Below are positions 49,332 through 57,984 of a DNA stretch of 64,000 bases, in pieces. Where the stretch lies: NCBI GenBank assembly GCA_964451365.1, contig CAYVIB010000030.1, positions 1-64,000 of the forward strand. Reading direction: 5' to 3'. Under the pieces are notes generated by a model. The model was not told the DNA's origin. It saw nothing but the letters and a program-made list of their open reading frames with translations, and searched no databases. Both the position numbers and the translations under genes were made by a program. The first letter of the stretch is position 1. Each line of letters starts with the position of its first letter. This DNA is from CAYVIB01 sp964451365. Its GTDB lineage: Bacteria > Pseudomonadota > Gammaproteobacteria > Pseudomonadales > Cellvibrionaceae.

Positions 49332-49365
49332 GAGTCAAGCGGACAGGAAAACAGGCGCTTGACTC
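49332..49365. terminator. Hairpin between converging GT1 and DUF899 genes
   Basis: Ten-base perfect stem GAGTCAAGCG (49332-49341) with CGCTTGACTC (49356-49365) around a 14-base loop, placed between two converging stop codons. There is no strong U-run on either side, so this is a possible bidirectional terminator or processing hairpin rather than a classic intrinsic terminator. Confidence 0.5.
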
Positions 49366-49388
49366 AGCGTGGTGCCTATGTTGAATCC

Positions 49389-50246
49389 TTAATCCGTAAC
49401 CGACGAAGCAACCGTCTGGCCGTTGGGATCCCCGTATTCATCATGGCGGCGCCACCACTGCTCGGGAAATTCCAGCCCTTGTTCATCCCGCCCGCGAGGC
49501 GCCATATCAATCCAATGGTAAGCGCCATCCAATACTTCCAGGCCACGGGCCAAACCGTTGTATGTGTGGTAAACGGTTCCCTCTTTCAATGCAAACGCAT
49601 TCAGGGTCGAGGTTTCACCACTACCCTGCGTTGGCTGATGACCAAGCACATCGTCGAAATCGCCGTTGTAATCGCTGTTCAGTGACGACACCCATTCGAA
49701 TTTCCATCCCATGCGTTGCTTGTAAGCCAACAACCGGTCAAGCGACGCGCGCGAAGTGCAGACCACGGTGATATCGCGGGCATTAATATGCGGCAGGGCA
49801 CCATCGATATGGTCGCACAGGAAAGAACAGCCGATACAGCCCTTGGTCCAGTCGGGGCCGAACATAAAGTGGTAGAGCAACAATTGGGAACGGCCGTCAA
49901 ACAGCTCCACCAGCGTCTTGCGGCCGGTCGTGGTATCGAAGTAGTACGTTTTCTCGACCGGCACCCAAGGTAACTGCTGGCGTTCGCGGACAAGCTCATC
50001 ATTGCGGCGCATGTGCTGTTTCTCTTTTTCAAGCAACGCCAGGCGGGCGGCGCGCCAATCCGACCGGGTGCCGATATTCGGCATTGAAATTGAATTGGTA
50101 GTCATAAGTCTCTCCTGTAGTGGCAGGGATTGGTGGGAACGCCGGCGGTATCGGTAGATGACGAACGGAATCAGCCCGCCTGCCGCGGTAACTGCCGCCG
50201 ACCCGGTGAACAGTAAGGCGGTGGAGGTCAGACAAAATGGGCACAT
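49389..50246 (-). CDS. DUF899 family protein with N-terminal membrane-segment extension
   Basis: A thioredoxin-like DUF899 protein of unknown biochemical role. The family core starts near residue 60 (SDWRAARLALLEKEKQ), followed by RRNDELVRERQQLPWV, LFDGRSQLLLYHFMFG, the cysteine motif GCIGCSFLCDH and the aromatic end WWRRHDEYGDP. Two starts are credible. ATG 50105 (MTTNSISMPN) has AGGAGA just upstream and gives the normal DUF899 length. ATG 50246 has GAGGA 7 bases upstream and adds a segment beginning MCPFCLTS with a hydrophobic helix and an RYRRR stop-transfer-like end. I list the longer frame but the shorter product may be the main one. It converges with the GT1 gene and follows the sulfatase on the same strand. 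Confidence 0.8.
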   Translation of the reverse strand: MCPFCLTSTALLFTGSAAVTAAGGLIPFVIYRYRRRSHQSLPLQERLMTTNSISMPNIGTRSDWRAARLALLEKEKQHMRRNDELVRERQQLPWVPVEKTYYFDTTTGRKTLVELFDGRSQLLLYHFMFGPDWTKGCIGCSFLCDHIDGALPHINARDITVVCTSRASLDRLLAYKQRMGWKFEWVSSLNSDYNGDFDDVLGHQPTQGSGETSTLNAFALKEGTVYHTYNGLARGLEVLDGAYHWIDMAPRGRDEQGLEFPEQWWRRHDEYGDPNGQTVASSVTD

Positions 50247-50450
50247 GGCAGTGTCCTCTGTTCAATACTGCAAGCTTGTTAATAGTCGCGCGGGCCGGGC
50301 AGGAATCGACAGGGAGGACGAAATATTCCTGAAAAAATTGAAGGGAGAAACTAGCGCCAGGTTGCAGCCAAAAAATTCCTCGATGCGTCGTAACACACCG
50401 AGGACCAGAAGGAAGGATTCTTACAATTGACCCCGATGGGGGAATCGTTG

Positions 50451-52100
50451 TTAATTTCCCGTTGGCAATGGAATTGACACGCCTTCGTTCTCCAGCATAT
50501 CGCGAACATACTTAAGCCGCTGGTACTGCGAGAGAGTAATGGGGCCTGTGTACGTTTCGCTCTGCAGTTTACGCGGCGGGTTTTTGACGTAAGTCTGCAT
50601 CTTTTCCCGCACAGCCTCATTAATCGTTACCAGCGTCCAGGTTCTCTCCGTGAAATTATTCATAAAAGTGTCGTAGCGTTCCTGCGGATCGGCCCACAAA
50701 TCAAATACCTGTGGAACGGTCGCTACATATTTGTCAGGCCCTTTCCAACCGAGATTGGAATCAACGGCCAATCCACCGGTTGCCTGTCCGTTGTCGCCAC
50801 GCAAATTGAACACCGCCTTGTAATTACCGACACGTACCGCCCCCGGAGTCAATTCGTTCTCGGTGAAATAAAACCAGGAATCTCGTTCCGATTTGCCGGT
50901 ACCGAATAACACCGGCGACATATCAATACTGTCAAAGACAATGGGCTTTCGGTCTCGATCCCGATCCGGCAAATCAATACCGGCAACCGATGCAAAAGTG
51001 GCCATTAAATCCAGCCCACCGAGAATGTCGTGATTTTTGGAATTCGCCGCAATTTTTCCCGGCATCCAGGCGATGGCGGGAACACGATTGCCGCCTTCGC
51101 GCACCGTGCCTTTGGTGCCGCGAAAAGGGGTATAACCGGCATCGGGATAAACGTCCTGCCAGGCACCATTATCGGTGGTATAAAACACCAGTGTGTTATC
51201 TTCGAGATTGAGCTCGCGCAGCTTATCCATGATGGCACCGATGCGCCCATCCAGTTCGACAACGGAATCGGCGTATTTGGATTTCGATGTGGACTTGTGT
51301 TGATAATCCGGGTGCGGCATGTTGGGTTGGTGCACTTTCATAAAATTGACATTGATAAAGAAGGGCTCATTTTCCTGTGCCGCTTTTTCCAAAAATTCCA
51401 CCGCCGCTTTTTCAACGTATTCGTCGTAGTAGGGAATCCCCACGACGCCGTTGGGATAGTCATCGCTGGCGCTGTCGGGTTTGTTGACATACTGCCCGTT
51501 TACATCAAACTCCACGAAAGCCTTGTCACCGGCAAGCCCGGAAAGCGCCCCTTTGGTGACGGTTTTGAACATGGTCCGCAACTCCGGGTCCATATCCGGA
51601 AACCATGTGGGGTCAGCGTAGGTGTAGGCGTTCAGGTGATAAAGACCGGCGTACTTCATTTCATCGTAGCCATGAGCATTGGGAAGCGCGTAATCAGCTT
51701 CACCCAAATGCCACTTGCCGGTGAAATAGGTGTTATAACCGGCTCTTTTCAGCACCGAAGCCAACGTCCACTCCGCCGCCGGTAAACCACCACCCTGCCC
51801 CTGGAAAGCCACCGTTGTCATACCGCTGCGGTTGGGTATGCGACCGGTTTGAATGGCGGCGCGCCCGGGCGTACAACTCGGTTGTGCATAAAAGGAAAAG
51901 AACGTCATTCCCTCATTCGCCAGTCGATCAATATTCGGCGTGGGCATGCCACGCCCCTCACCCCCGCCATAGGGGCCAAGATCACCATATCCTGTGTCGT
52001 CGGAAATAATTAAAAGAATATTGGGTTTGTCCTGCGCCACTGCAAATGGACTGAGCATGCATGTCAGGGTGGTGGCTATCAAACAAAATAAATATCTCAT
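50451..52100 (-). CDS. Secreted type I sulfatase (arylsulfatase-like)
   Basis: A formylglycine-dependent sulfatase of 549 residues in the alkaline phosphatase superfamily, cleaving sulfate esters. The start ATG 52100 has GAGGAG 6 bases upstream and opens a clear signal peptide (MRYLFCLIATTLTCMLSPFAVAQ, cut near AVA-QD). Metal ligands lie in LLIISDDTGYGDLG. The CTPGR motif (Cys to be converted to formylglycine) is present, as are GKWHLGE, the DG.IG helix and the FYTTDNGAW metal/base region. No maturase or sulfoglycan-degradation genes are nearby. It probably acts in the periplasm or outside. The substrate cannot be inferred. Confidence 0.93.
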   Translation of the reverse strand: MRYLFCLIATTLTCMLSPFAVAQDKPNILLIISDDTGYGDLGPYGGGEGRGMPTPNIDRLANEGMTFFSFYAQPSCTPGRAAIQTGRIPNRSGMTTVAFQGQGGGLPAAEWTLASVLKRAGYNTYFTGKWHLGEADYALPNAHGYDEMKYAGLYHLNAYTYADPTWFPDMDPELRTMFKTVTKGALSGLAGDKAFVEFDVNGQYVNKPDSASDDYPNGVVGIPYYDEYVEKAAVEFLEKAAQENEPFFINVNFMKVHQPNMPHPDYQHKSTSKSKYADSVVELDGRIGAIMDKLRELNLEDNTLVFYTTDNGAWQDVYPDAGYTPFRGTKGTVREGGNRVPAIAWMPGKIAANSKNHDILGGLDLMATFASVAGIDLPDRDRDRKPIVFDSIDMSPVLFGTGKSERDSWFYFTENELTPGAVRVGNYKAVFNLRGDNGQATGGLAVDSNLGWKGPDKYVATVPQVFDLWADPQERYDTFMNNFTERTWTLVTINEAVREKMQTYVKNPPRKLQSETYTGPITLSQYQRLKYVRDMLENEGVSIPLPTGN

Positions 52101-52775
52101 TGTTCGCTCCTCGCTTCCCGTGCTGGGCCTGCTGAATAAAATCACGAAATTAAATTTCATCGCGGCGTGCATGCCGTTGAGCATTATGGCCATCCGCCTC
52201 GAACTACGTTTTTAGCACAACAAAATACCATCGCCCGGAAAAAGCGGTTGCGCTGAAGGAAAACACCCTAACTGTCTGCACGAATGTTTGTGGGAAATAC
52301 TAAAGTCTATCGACTGCACGGCATATTGAACCTTGGGGAAGAAAAGGCTGCTCCAAGGTGCAGTCATCGTGTTGGGATATAAAAAAATACTCGCTTCAAA
52401 AGCCCTGGGATAAGATGCTATTACTTTTTACCACCGCGTTTCCAATAGAAAAATCTTTGAGGAGATCCATCCCCGCTAAACGTTCTTCGACTTCAATAAA
52501 GTTTCAGCCAGACAATGTACCAGCGAGAAATATCATCATCACGCACTGCCGATGAAATAAGCGACATCGCTTTTATGTAAAGTATCAATTTGGCGTCAAA
52601 ATTCAAAACATTAAAAAAACTGTATCAGGCCGATTGGTATTCTATCTGTCTGAAAACGGCAATATGGATTTATATCAATAGAACAGAATTTCAGGAGAAA
52701 ACGGGCAAGTACATGCTTGTCCTGGCCGGCAGGATACCTTTAAACGCTTCACTCAAATACGTATGGAGAGCAAGT
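52101..52775. other. Intergenic region between sulfatase and small secreted protein
   Basis: About 675 bases between divergent genes. No good gene is seen; the open frame 5' of the secreted protein (from 52590) adds a segment without family character. One copy of TGGCGTCAAAA lies at 52591-52601, shared with the GT1 promoter region, with a TATCAA-like -10 just before it. Confidence 0.4.
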
Positions 52776-53117
52776 ATGAAAATTAAAGCTCCATTATCTG
52801 TATTAGTTGGCGCTATCGCACTTTCTTTTTCAATTCTCACGCAAGCCGCTGTGCAAGTGACGCAGATCACCAACGACTACAATACGACAAACAACTGCAG
52901 TATTGTCAGCGCGGGCGGATACAACTATCACTACAGCGACCATGTTGTCAACGTTGTTGTTTACGCTGTTGATTGTCCCAGTGAGTCTGTCGTGATTTAC
53001 CCGCAAAAGACAACCACATCTTATTACTGGGGTGGGCAATTCTGCGAGATGACGACGTACACTTCTGGTTACTTTATAGGTGGAGGATGTGGAAACTACC
53101 GCATCTATAAAAACTAA
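52776..53117 (+). CDS. Small secreted four-cysteine protein, unknown
   Basis: A 113-residue protein with a clear signal peptide (MKIKAPLSVLVGAIALSF then ILTQAA, cut near residue 26). The mature part is about 87 residues, rich in Tyr, Thr, Asn and Gly, with four Cys (NNCSI, VDCPS, QFCEM, GGCGN) that could form two disulfides. The ATG at 52776 has GGAGAG 5 bases upstream; the open frame reaches 52590 but the signal peptide argues for the downstream start. I recognise no family. It stands alone between the sulfatase (divergent) and ribonuclease Z (convergent). Small beta-rich secreted domain is all that can be said. Confidence 0.75.
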   Translation: MKIKAPLSVLVGAIALSFSILTQAAVQVTQITNDYNTTNNCSIVSAGGYNYHYSDHVVNVVVYAVDCPSESVVIYPQKTTTSYYWGGQFCEMTTYTSGYFIGGGCGNYRIYKN

Positions 53118-53161
53118 TCCGGGTTAGTTCAGGTCACATCTGAACTTTCTCCTGAAAACGA

Positions 53162-53220
53162 GAGAGTTACCGGTTTTGATAAAAGGTGGATACTGAATCA
53201 AAACACATGCGGTAACTCTC
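53162..53220. other. Large imperfect hairpin between converging genes
   Basis: GAGAGTTACCG (53162-53172) pairs perfectly with CGGTAACTCTC (53210-53220). Next, GTTTTGAT (53173-53180) pairs with ATCAAAAC (53197-53204). This gives 19 paired bases with a 5-base bulge and 16-base loop. It lies between the stops of the secreted protein and ribonuclease Z. There is no U-run. It could be a bidirectional terminator, a structured RNA or a small mobile-repeat remnant. Confidence 0.6.
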
Positions 53221-53276
53221 ATGCTTTATAGGAACGGGAATCAATAGAATAAGGCAGGTCTTTTACACACGACACC

Positions 53277-54245
53277 TTAGCTATCCAGACAAACCCTGCC
53301 ATCCTTTTCCAATCGAAAACGTGCCAGGTCATTAGCCATCTTCAGGTTGCCGCGATAAAACGCGCGTGCCTCGCGTTCCAGTTCGGCGACACCGGGCGCG
53401 CCAGCATCGGTATGGCCATGATAACGGGCGCTGAAATGCGTCAGGATCAGGTTTTCAATCCCAACATCATCCGCGAACTTTGTAATCGCGGCCGCGGAGC
53501 TGTGTTTCGGCGCATTGCCTACCTTGTCGGCAACAGCCTGCGAATACGTTGCTTCGTGAATAAGCAGGTTGGCGTTTTCGCACGCGCCTTTCAACAGTGA
53601 AGGAGTGTCGTTATCGCCGCCGACCACTATTTTGCGCGGAGGTCGATTGCGCAGCAAAAAATTGTCCGGCATCAATACTCGGCCATCGGCGGTATGCGCA
53701 ATTCGGCCCTGTTGCAGTTCGCCCCATTCAGGCCCGGGGGGCACGCCTTGCGCAAACAGTTTTTCTTTATCCAACTGGCACTCAACGTTGGTTTCAGTAA
53801 AGGAATAGGCATAGCTGGGTACTCGGTGCGACAAGGGCCATCGCTCGATTAACACATCGTTTGTTCGCCATGCATGTTCCAGTTGATCAACATCGACAAA
53901 CTCAAGCTCATAGGAGAGATGGCTGTCTGTTGTGGATAATGCGGTGCCAACAAACACTTCGAGCTGTTGGGGGCCAATGATGGTCAGTTTGTTTTGTCGA
54001 CCGGCCATGCTTGCGCTGGCGAGTAGTCCAGGCAAACCGAAACAGTGGTCGCCGTGAACATGGGTAATGCAGATGGCCGTAAGGGATGGCAGTGTATAGC
54101 GGGTACATAACAATTGGTGCTGCGTGCCTTCGCCGCAATCGACGAGATACCAGCCCTTGCTGTTGTCCATCCGTATGGCGAGGCCCGACACATTCCGGTG
54201 GCGGGTGGGAATACCGGACGAGGTGCCTAAAAAAGTAAATTCCAT
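53277..54245 (-). CDS. rnz: Ribonuclease Z
   Basis: The tRNA 3'-end processing endonuclease (ElaC family, metallo-beta-lactamase fold), 322 residues, the normal length for the short form. The start MEFTFLGTSSGIPT is the canonical N-terminus. The zinc site is THVHGDHCFGLPG, with further ligands in a HEATYS-type segment (LIHEATYSQ) and LTHFSARYHG. The upstream ribosome site is weak. It cuts precursor tRNA after the discriminator base, or acts as an exonuclease in species where CCA is encoded. It is unrelated to the NRPS cluster and marks normal chromosome. Confidence 0.95.
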   Translation of the reverse strand: MEFTFLGTSSGIPTRHRNVSGLAIRMDNSKGWYLVDCGEGTQHQLLCTRYTLPSLTAICITHVHGDHCFGLPGLLASASMAGRQNKLTIIGPQQLEVFVGTALSTTDSHLSYELEFVDVDQLEHAWRTNDVLIERWPLSHRVPSYAYSFTETNVECQLDKEKLFAQGVPPGPEWGELQQGRIAHTADGRVLMPDNFLLRNRPPRKIVVGGDNDTPSLLKGACENANLLIHEATYSQAVADKVGNAPKHSSAAAITKFADDVGIENLILTHFSARYHGHTDAGAPGVAELEREARAFYRGNLKMANDLARFRLEKDGRVCLDS

Positions 54246-54386
54246 GTTCGCCGCCGCGTAAGGTTAGAGGAAAACCTGTTGAGTAAAAAAGAAAGTTGAA
54301 TGCAAGTTTACCCCGGGGTCGCAACGCTCCGCACGCTGTTGGCATTGCCGCCATCGACAGCCGTTGTTCTGCTTTACATTCAGCAA

Positions 54387-55211
54387 TCAGTCGGCAAAAT
54401 GAGGCAGCGCGCCGAGATATTTCTTGCCGATACGCAACACTTTTCCGTTGGCGAGGTTGGCTTCCAGTCTCGCCCGGGACACGCTCTTTACCCGATCCAG
54501 ATTGACAATGTGCGAACGGTGAATCCGGGCAAACCGGCGGGAATCGAGCCTGGCTTCGATGTTTTTCATCGTATTGCGCATCAGGAACATTCCGTCAGGC
54601 GTTTCCAGCTCCAGATAATTGCCGCTGGCGGTAATGCTCACAATTTCACAGCACCGCACGACGGCACGGCAGTTTCCCCTGTATACCGTAAAGGTTGCGC
54701 CCTGCCCCGCCGGTTCCGGCATATTCTGTTGGCGCTTCAGCCGCTCAATTTCCAGCCGGGCGGCGGAACGAAAGACATAAAAAGCCCCCATCCCCACCAG
54801 AAATGCCGTAACAAACAGGTAGCGCGGCAGAAAATAAACCAGGGTATGCAAAAAGGAATCATTGCCCACCACATAATCCGTCGCTATCCGGCCGGCGCCC
54901 AATAGCAATGTTGCAATCAGCAGTAACTTGATGATACCCAATCGGTTAGATTGGGCCAGGATGTTTTCCTTAATGGCAATGTAGGCAAGTATTGGGGATA
55001 TCAGCGCCCAGGCCAGCCAGTCGATACTGACGCAGCTAACGGTGCCGATCAGGCTCGCGGGGTAGTCCCCGCCGATATAGAAAGCATAGAGATAACAGTA
55101 AAGAGCCGTGACGAGAATAAACAAAGTACAGAAAGCGCCGGTCAGGGTTATCGCCTGTCGTCGGCACAAGGACATATCCCGGGACGCTTCTACTGCTTCG
55201 CTCGTGAACAT
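54387..55211 (-). CDS. Membrane-anchored LytTR-family transcription regulator
   Basis: A 274-residue protein with an N-terminal membrane region of about four helices (between residues 22 and 150, e.g. AITLTGAFCTLFILVTALYC-type, LLLIATLLLGAG) and a C-terminal LytTR DNA-binding domain from about 175. LytTR marks are ITASGNYLELET, RNTMKNIEARLD, FARIHRSHIVNLDRVKSV and GKVLRIGKKY. There is no receiver domain, so the signal is probably sensed by the membrane part. ATG 55211 has AGGGA upstream. It is divergent from the MATE transporter with a 450-base gap, which makes that gene a candidate target. Confidence 0.9.
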   Translation of the reverse strand: MFTSEAVEASRDMSLCRRQAITLTGAFCTLFILVTALYCYLYAFYIGGDYPASLIGTVSCVSIDWLAWALISPILAYIAIKENILAQSNRLGIIKLLLIATLLLGAGRIATDYVVGNDSFLHTLVYFLPRYLFVTAFLVGMGAFYVFRSAARLEIERLKRQQNMPEPAGQGATFTVYRGNCRAVVRCCEIVSITASGNYLELETPDGMFLMRNTMKNIEARLDSRRFARIHRSHIVNLDRVKSVSRARLEANLANGKVLRIGKKYLGALPHFAD

Positions 55212-55664
55212 GGATCGATCCCTTTTTTCATGGTTGTAAGTTTTTTTTTACTTTTATGGTGGTGTACGTCTATCCAGACCAAAATCAGGTCACTAAAGTT
55301 CAAGTCATCCCGCACCGCAACTCCCAACCCACCCCTCAGATTGGAGTGTATTTCATCACATCCAGCGGCCGTTCGTCACTATCGACCCGTTCCCGCCCCC
55401 TATTGATGCTGTTAATCCCAAACCGGTGGCAACCCGGCGCTGGAGACGGAAAATAGAACTGTTCACTGATTTTACCTTGTCACAAACACGGCGCATGTAT
55501 ACAGATTCTTTCTCCTCGGGACGCTACAGATTGCCCTGCCGACCGATTGCGTTGGCAAGCGGCACCTGCTCTTACTCTTATTCTTACTCTTACTCTTCCT
55601 CTTACTCTAGCCATTGCCGGGCCGGCCGCGCGGGAACCCCTGCCGAATTCAAACGGTGCCCGGC
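55212..55664. other. Divergent region between LytTR regulator and MATE gene
   Basis: No convincing gene; short plus-strand frames here carry low-complexity Ser/Tyr runs made by a simple repeat. Binding sites for the LytTR protein would be expected here but I could not identify a clear pair of direct repeats. A T-run lies just upstream of the regulator's ribosome site. Confidence 0.4.
55569..55609 (+). repeat. Degenerate CTCTTA simple repeat
   Basis: A pyrimidine-rich tract of six to seven imperfect CTCTTA/CTTATT units, ending about 55 bases before the MATE start codon. Such a tract could vary in length by slippage and change promoter spacing. Confidence 0.7.
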
Positions 55665-56996
55665 ATGATTTCCCAATTGCGCCTCAGGGCATCGCCCATG
55701 AAGTTCGCCCTGTTGGTGGTTACCCTGTCGAACGCCGTGGAGATCTACTACATCTCCAGCCTGGGAACCGAAAGCCTGGCGGTATTTACCCACCTGTTAC
55801 CCCTGCTCCTGATTTTTGACGCAATAGGAATTGGCCTGGGCGCCGGAGCTTCTTCGCTCTACGCCCGCCTCTTTTCATCGCCCGGCCTTCAGAAACGCGT
55901 CGCGCCGGTTGCGCTTCTTCTTTCCCTTGCCGGCACGGGGCTGCTTGCCCTGATGCTCTGGCTCTTCCGCGAACCACTGCTGACGGTTTTGCATTTAAAG
56001 CCAGACCACGTACAAGCCAACGCCTATCTGGGCTATTGGCTAGCCGGTTCGGTATGTCTTGTCACCAATATGACAGCCGCGGCACTGCTCCGGGCGGCCA
56101 ACCAAAGCCGCCTGGCCGCCATCGGCCTTGCCACTGCCGCGGCGGTCAATATCGGCCTCGCACCCTTTCTTATCCACGGGCTGTGGGCGCCGGCATTGGG
56201 GCTGGCGGGCGCCGGACTGGCCCAGGCTATCGGCGCCGGCACTTGCAGCGTTCTGCTTTTTTCTTTTGTGGCAAAACAGAATGTTAAAAAGCTTACACGC
56301 GCTCTCCGGATAACGTTGAGGCCCGATCAATTCCTGCGTGTCGGCTACCCGATACTCAAAGTGGCATTGCCCGCGGCCCTAGCAAACTCAATGGTCCCCC
56401 TCGGCGCGCTTCTCGTTGTCCAGCTGTTGTCAGTCCACGGAACGCCTTACGTCGGGGCCTATGGGTTGGCCCTGCGCCTGGAAGCGCTGTGTCTCGTTAT
56501 CTTTTATGCCTACTCCTCAGTCGCGGGGCCGTTGTTTGGCGAACGTCAAGTCAGGCACGGCCCGCGGCAATGTGGAATCGATATAAAACAATGCACTACG
56601 TTGTGCGTTAGGCGGGGGCTGGTCCTGGCGCTCCTGCTGGCGCCGGCAACCCTGGCATTTCCGCTGTGGCCAACGGCGTGCACCGATGTGATCCCCGCTT
56701 TAAGCCACTACTTCTGGTGGGTTCCCGTGAGCTATGGCGCCTATGGGCTTGTTATGGTAGCCAACGCGGCCTTCAATGGTGTCGGGGTACCACTTTATGG
56801 CCTGGCCATTTCTTTCCTGCGGTGCATCGGCCTGCTGTTACCCTTGGCGTGGTTGATGGGTGAAACCGCGGGAGGCGACGGCATATGGATGGCCATCAGC
56901 CTGGCCAACATTCTGGCGGCGATCCTGGCTTATCACCTTTTATTGCACGCGATCCACAGCGCACCAAAACCTGTTACCGGAAAACTTGTCTTGTAA
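55665..56996 (+). CDS. MATE family efflux transporter
   Basis: A multidrug and toxin extrusion (MatE) permease of 443 residues with about 12 membrane helices in two six-helix halves. The first half holds LSNAVEIYYISSLGTESLAVFTHL and the GIGLGAGASSLYARLFS loop; the second repeats the pattern after residue 230. These proteins exchange cationic compounds for Na+ or H+ at the inner membrane. The frame opens after a TAG at 55608; ATG 55665 gives the family-like N-terminus although no strong ribosome site is visible. It is divergent from the LytTR regulator and followed by the methyltransferase after 21 bases, so these two may be co-transcribed. Confidence 0.88.
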   Translation: MISQLRLRASPMKFALLVVTLSNAVEIYYISSLGTESLAVFTHLLPLLLIFDAIGIGLGAGASSLYARLFSSPGLQKRVAPVALLLSLAGTGLLALMLWLFREPLLTVLHLKPDHVQANAYLGYWLAGSVCLVTNMTAAALLRAANQSRLAAIGLATAAAVNIGLAPFLIHGLWAPALGLAGAGLAQAIGAGTCSVLLFSFVAKQNVKKLTRALRITLRPDQFLRVGYPILKVALPAALANSMVPLGALLVVQLLSVHGTPYVGAYGLALRLEALCLVIFYAYSSVAGPLFGERQVRHGPRQCGIDIKQCTTLCVRRGLVLALLLAPATLAFPLWPTACTDVIPALSHYFWWVPVSYGAYGLVMVANAAFNGVGVPLYGLAISFLRCIGLLLPLAWLMGETAGGDGIWMAISLANILAAILAYHLLLHAIHSAPKPVTGKLVL

Positions 56997-57017
56997 AATG
57001 AAAAAGAGGAAAAAACG

Positions 57018-57791
57018 ATGCTTAACAAAATAAACGCTTCCCTCCTGGCCGTGGCTTTCACACTTGCGACGGTCACCGCCTCCGCCGATGACGCCAAACG
57101 CCTCTCGTCCACGAAGGAGCAACTCACCAATGCGGTCAACAGCAAAAACCGCCCCGAGGAGGATATTGCCAGGGACGCCAACAGACTGCCCCTGGAAACC
57201 CTGCTGTTCTTCGGCTTCCGCGACGATATGCGGGTATTGGATATTCTCCCCGGCGGCGGTTACTACACCCGCATCCTGGCCCCGGCGCTGGCGAAAAAAG
57301 GCGAGCTCTACCTGACCATAGGCACGGGCTACCTGGCGGACTCACTGCTGAAAGAAAAAGAATACCGGCACGTAAAAATTGTTTCCGAAGATACCACCGT
57401 GCAACGACCCGAAGGCGCCCGCTACTACGAAATGAACAAGTTGAACCTGGACCTGAAAAACCTGGACATGGTCACCAGCTTCCGCGCCTACCACCTGTTC
57501 GATGACGAAGACCGGGCCGCCTTGAACCGGGAAGTCCACAAGACACTCAAACCCGGCGGCATCTACGCCGTAATCGACCACACCCGCCGCCACGGCGAGC
57601 CGGAAACAGAAGAAAATCGCCGTCGCTTCGACCCGGTGAAAGCCATCAAGGAAATCGAAGCTGCCGGGTTCGACCTTGTGGACTATTCAGACATGCATTA
57701 TCGGCCGGTGGATGATTTGACGCTGGAAGTGGGCCACGAGTCGGTGACGGGGCAGACTGACCGGTGGGTGTTGAAGTTTGTTAAGGAGTAG
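57018..57791 (+). CDS. Secreted SAM-dependent methyltransferase-like protein
   Basis: A class I methyltransferase fold of 257 residues with a signal peptide (first 23 residues, cut near ASA-DD). Fold marks are MRVLDILPGGGYYTRILAPAL (motif I region), VTSFRAYHLFDDED (motif IV region) and LKPGGIYAVIDHTRR. The motif I loop reads DILPGGGY, whereas many enzymes have DxGxGxG. ATG 57018 has GAGGA 7 bases upstream. A methyltransferase domain in the periplasm is odd because SAM is cytoplasmic; this family of exported methyltransferase-like proteins is common but of unclear function. It sits 21 bases after the MATE gene. Confidence 0.85.
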   Translation: MLNKINASLLAVAFTLATVTASADDAKRLSSTKEQLTNAVNSKNRPEEDIARDANRLPLETLLFFGFRDDMRVLDILPGGGYYTRILAPALAKKGELYLTIGTGYLADSLLKEKEYRHVKIVSEDTTVQRPEGARYYEMNKLNLDLKNLDMVTSFRAYHLFDDEDRAALNREVHKTLKPGGIYAVIDHTRRHGEPETEENRRRFDPVKAIKEIEAAGFDLVDYSDMHYRPVDDLTLEVGHESVTGQTDRWVLKFVKE

Positions 57792-57811
57792 GTTTGGCCG
57801 GGAAATGTTTG

Positions 57812-57840
57812 GCGTGGCGGAGTTTGAGACTCCGCCACGC
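57812..57840 (+). terminator. Strong GC-rich hairpin after the methyltransferase
   Basis: Perfect 12-base stem GCGTGGCGGAGT/ACTCCGCCACGC with a TTGAG loop, 20 bases after the stop codon. No U-run follows, so it may terminate weakly, protect the transcript end, or be a REP-like element. Confidence 0.6.
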
Positions 57841-57923
57841 TATGCGGAGGATCCCACAGCGCCAGGTTGCCTCCGGTAATACAGAACTTTTTTGGCGAAA
57901 TTCCCTCCAGATAAAATTCACGG

Positions 57924-57952
57924 TTGACTTGGCCTCCCAACGCGATTACTGT
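57924..57952 (+). promoter_or_regulatory. Sigma-70 promoter of yebG
   Basis: TTGACT (57924-57929), 17-base spacer, TACTGT (57947-57952). The -10 overlaps the LexA box, the usual arrangement for SOS repression. Confidence 0.75.
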
Positions 57953-57964
57953 ATGTAAAAACAG
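57949..57964 (+). promoter_or_regulatory. LexA (SOS) box
   Basis: CTGT-N8-ACAG with an AT-rich centre and TA on both flanks, matching the gammaproteobacterial LexA consensus. It overlaps the -10 of the yebG promoter and ends 20 bases before the start codon. Confidence 0.85.
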
Positions 57965-57984
57965 TATCAACGTGGAGAAAAGTT

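Noticed and set aside
52590..52775. 62-residue extension of the small secreted protein
   Set aside because: It would bury the signal peptide; ATG 52776 has a good ribosome site.
55547..55819. Plus-strand frame across the CTCTTA tract with LTLTL-type repeats
   Set aside because: Low-complexity translation of a simple repeat that overlaps the MATE gene in another frame.
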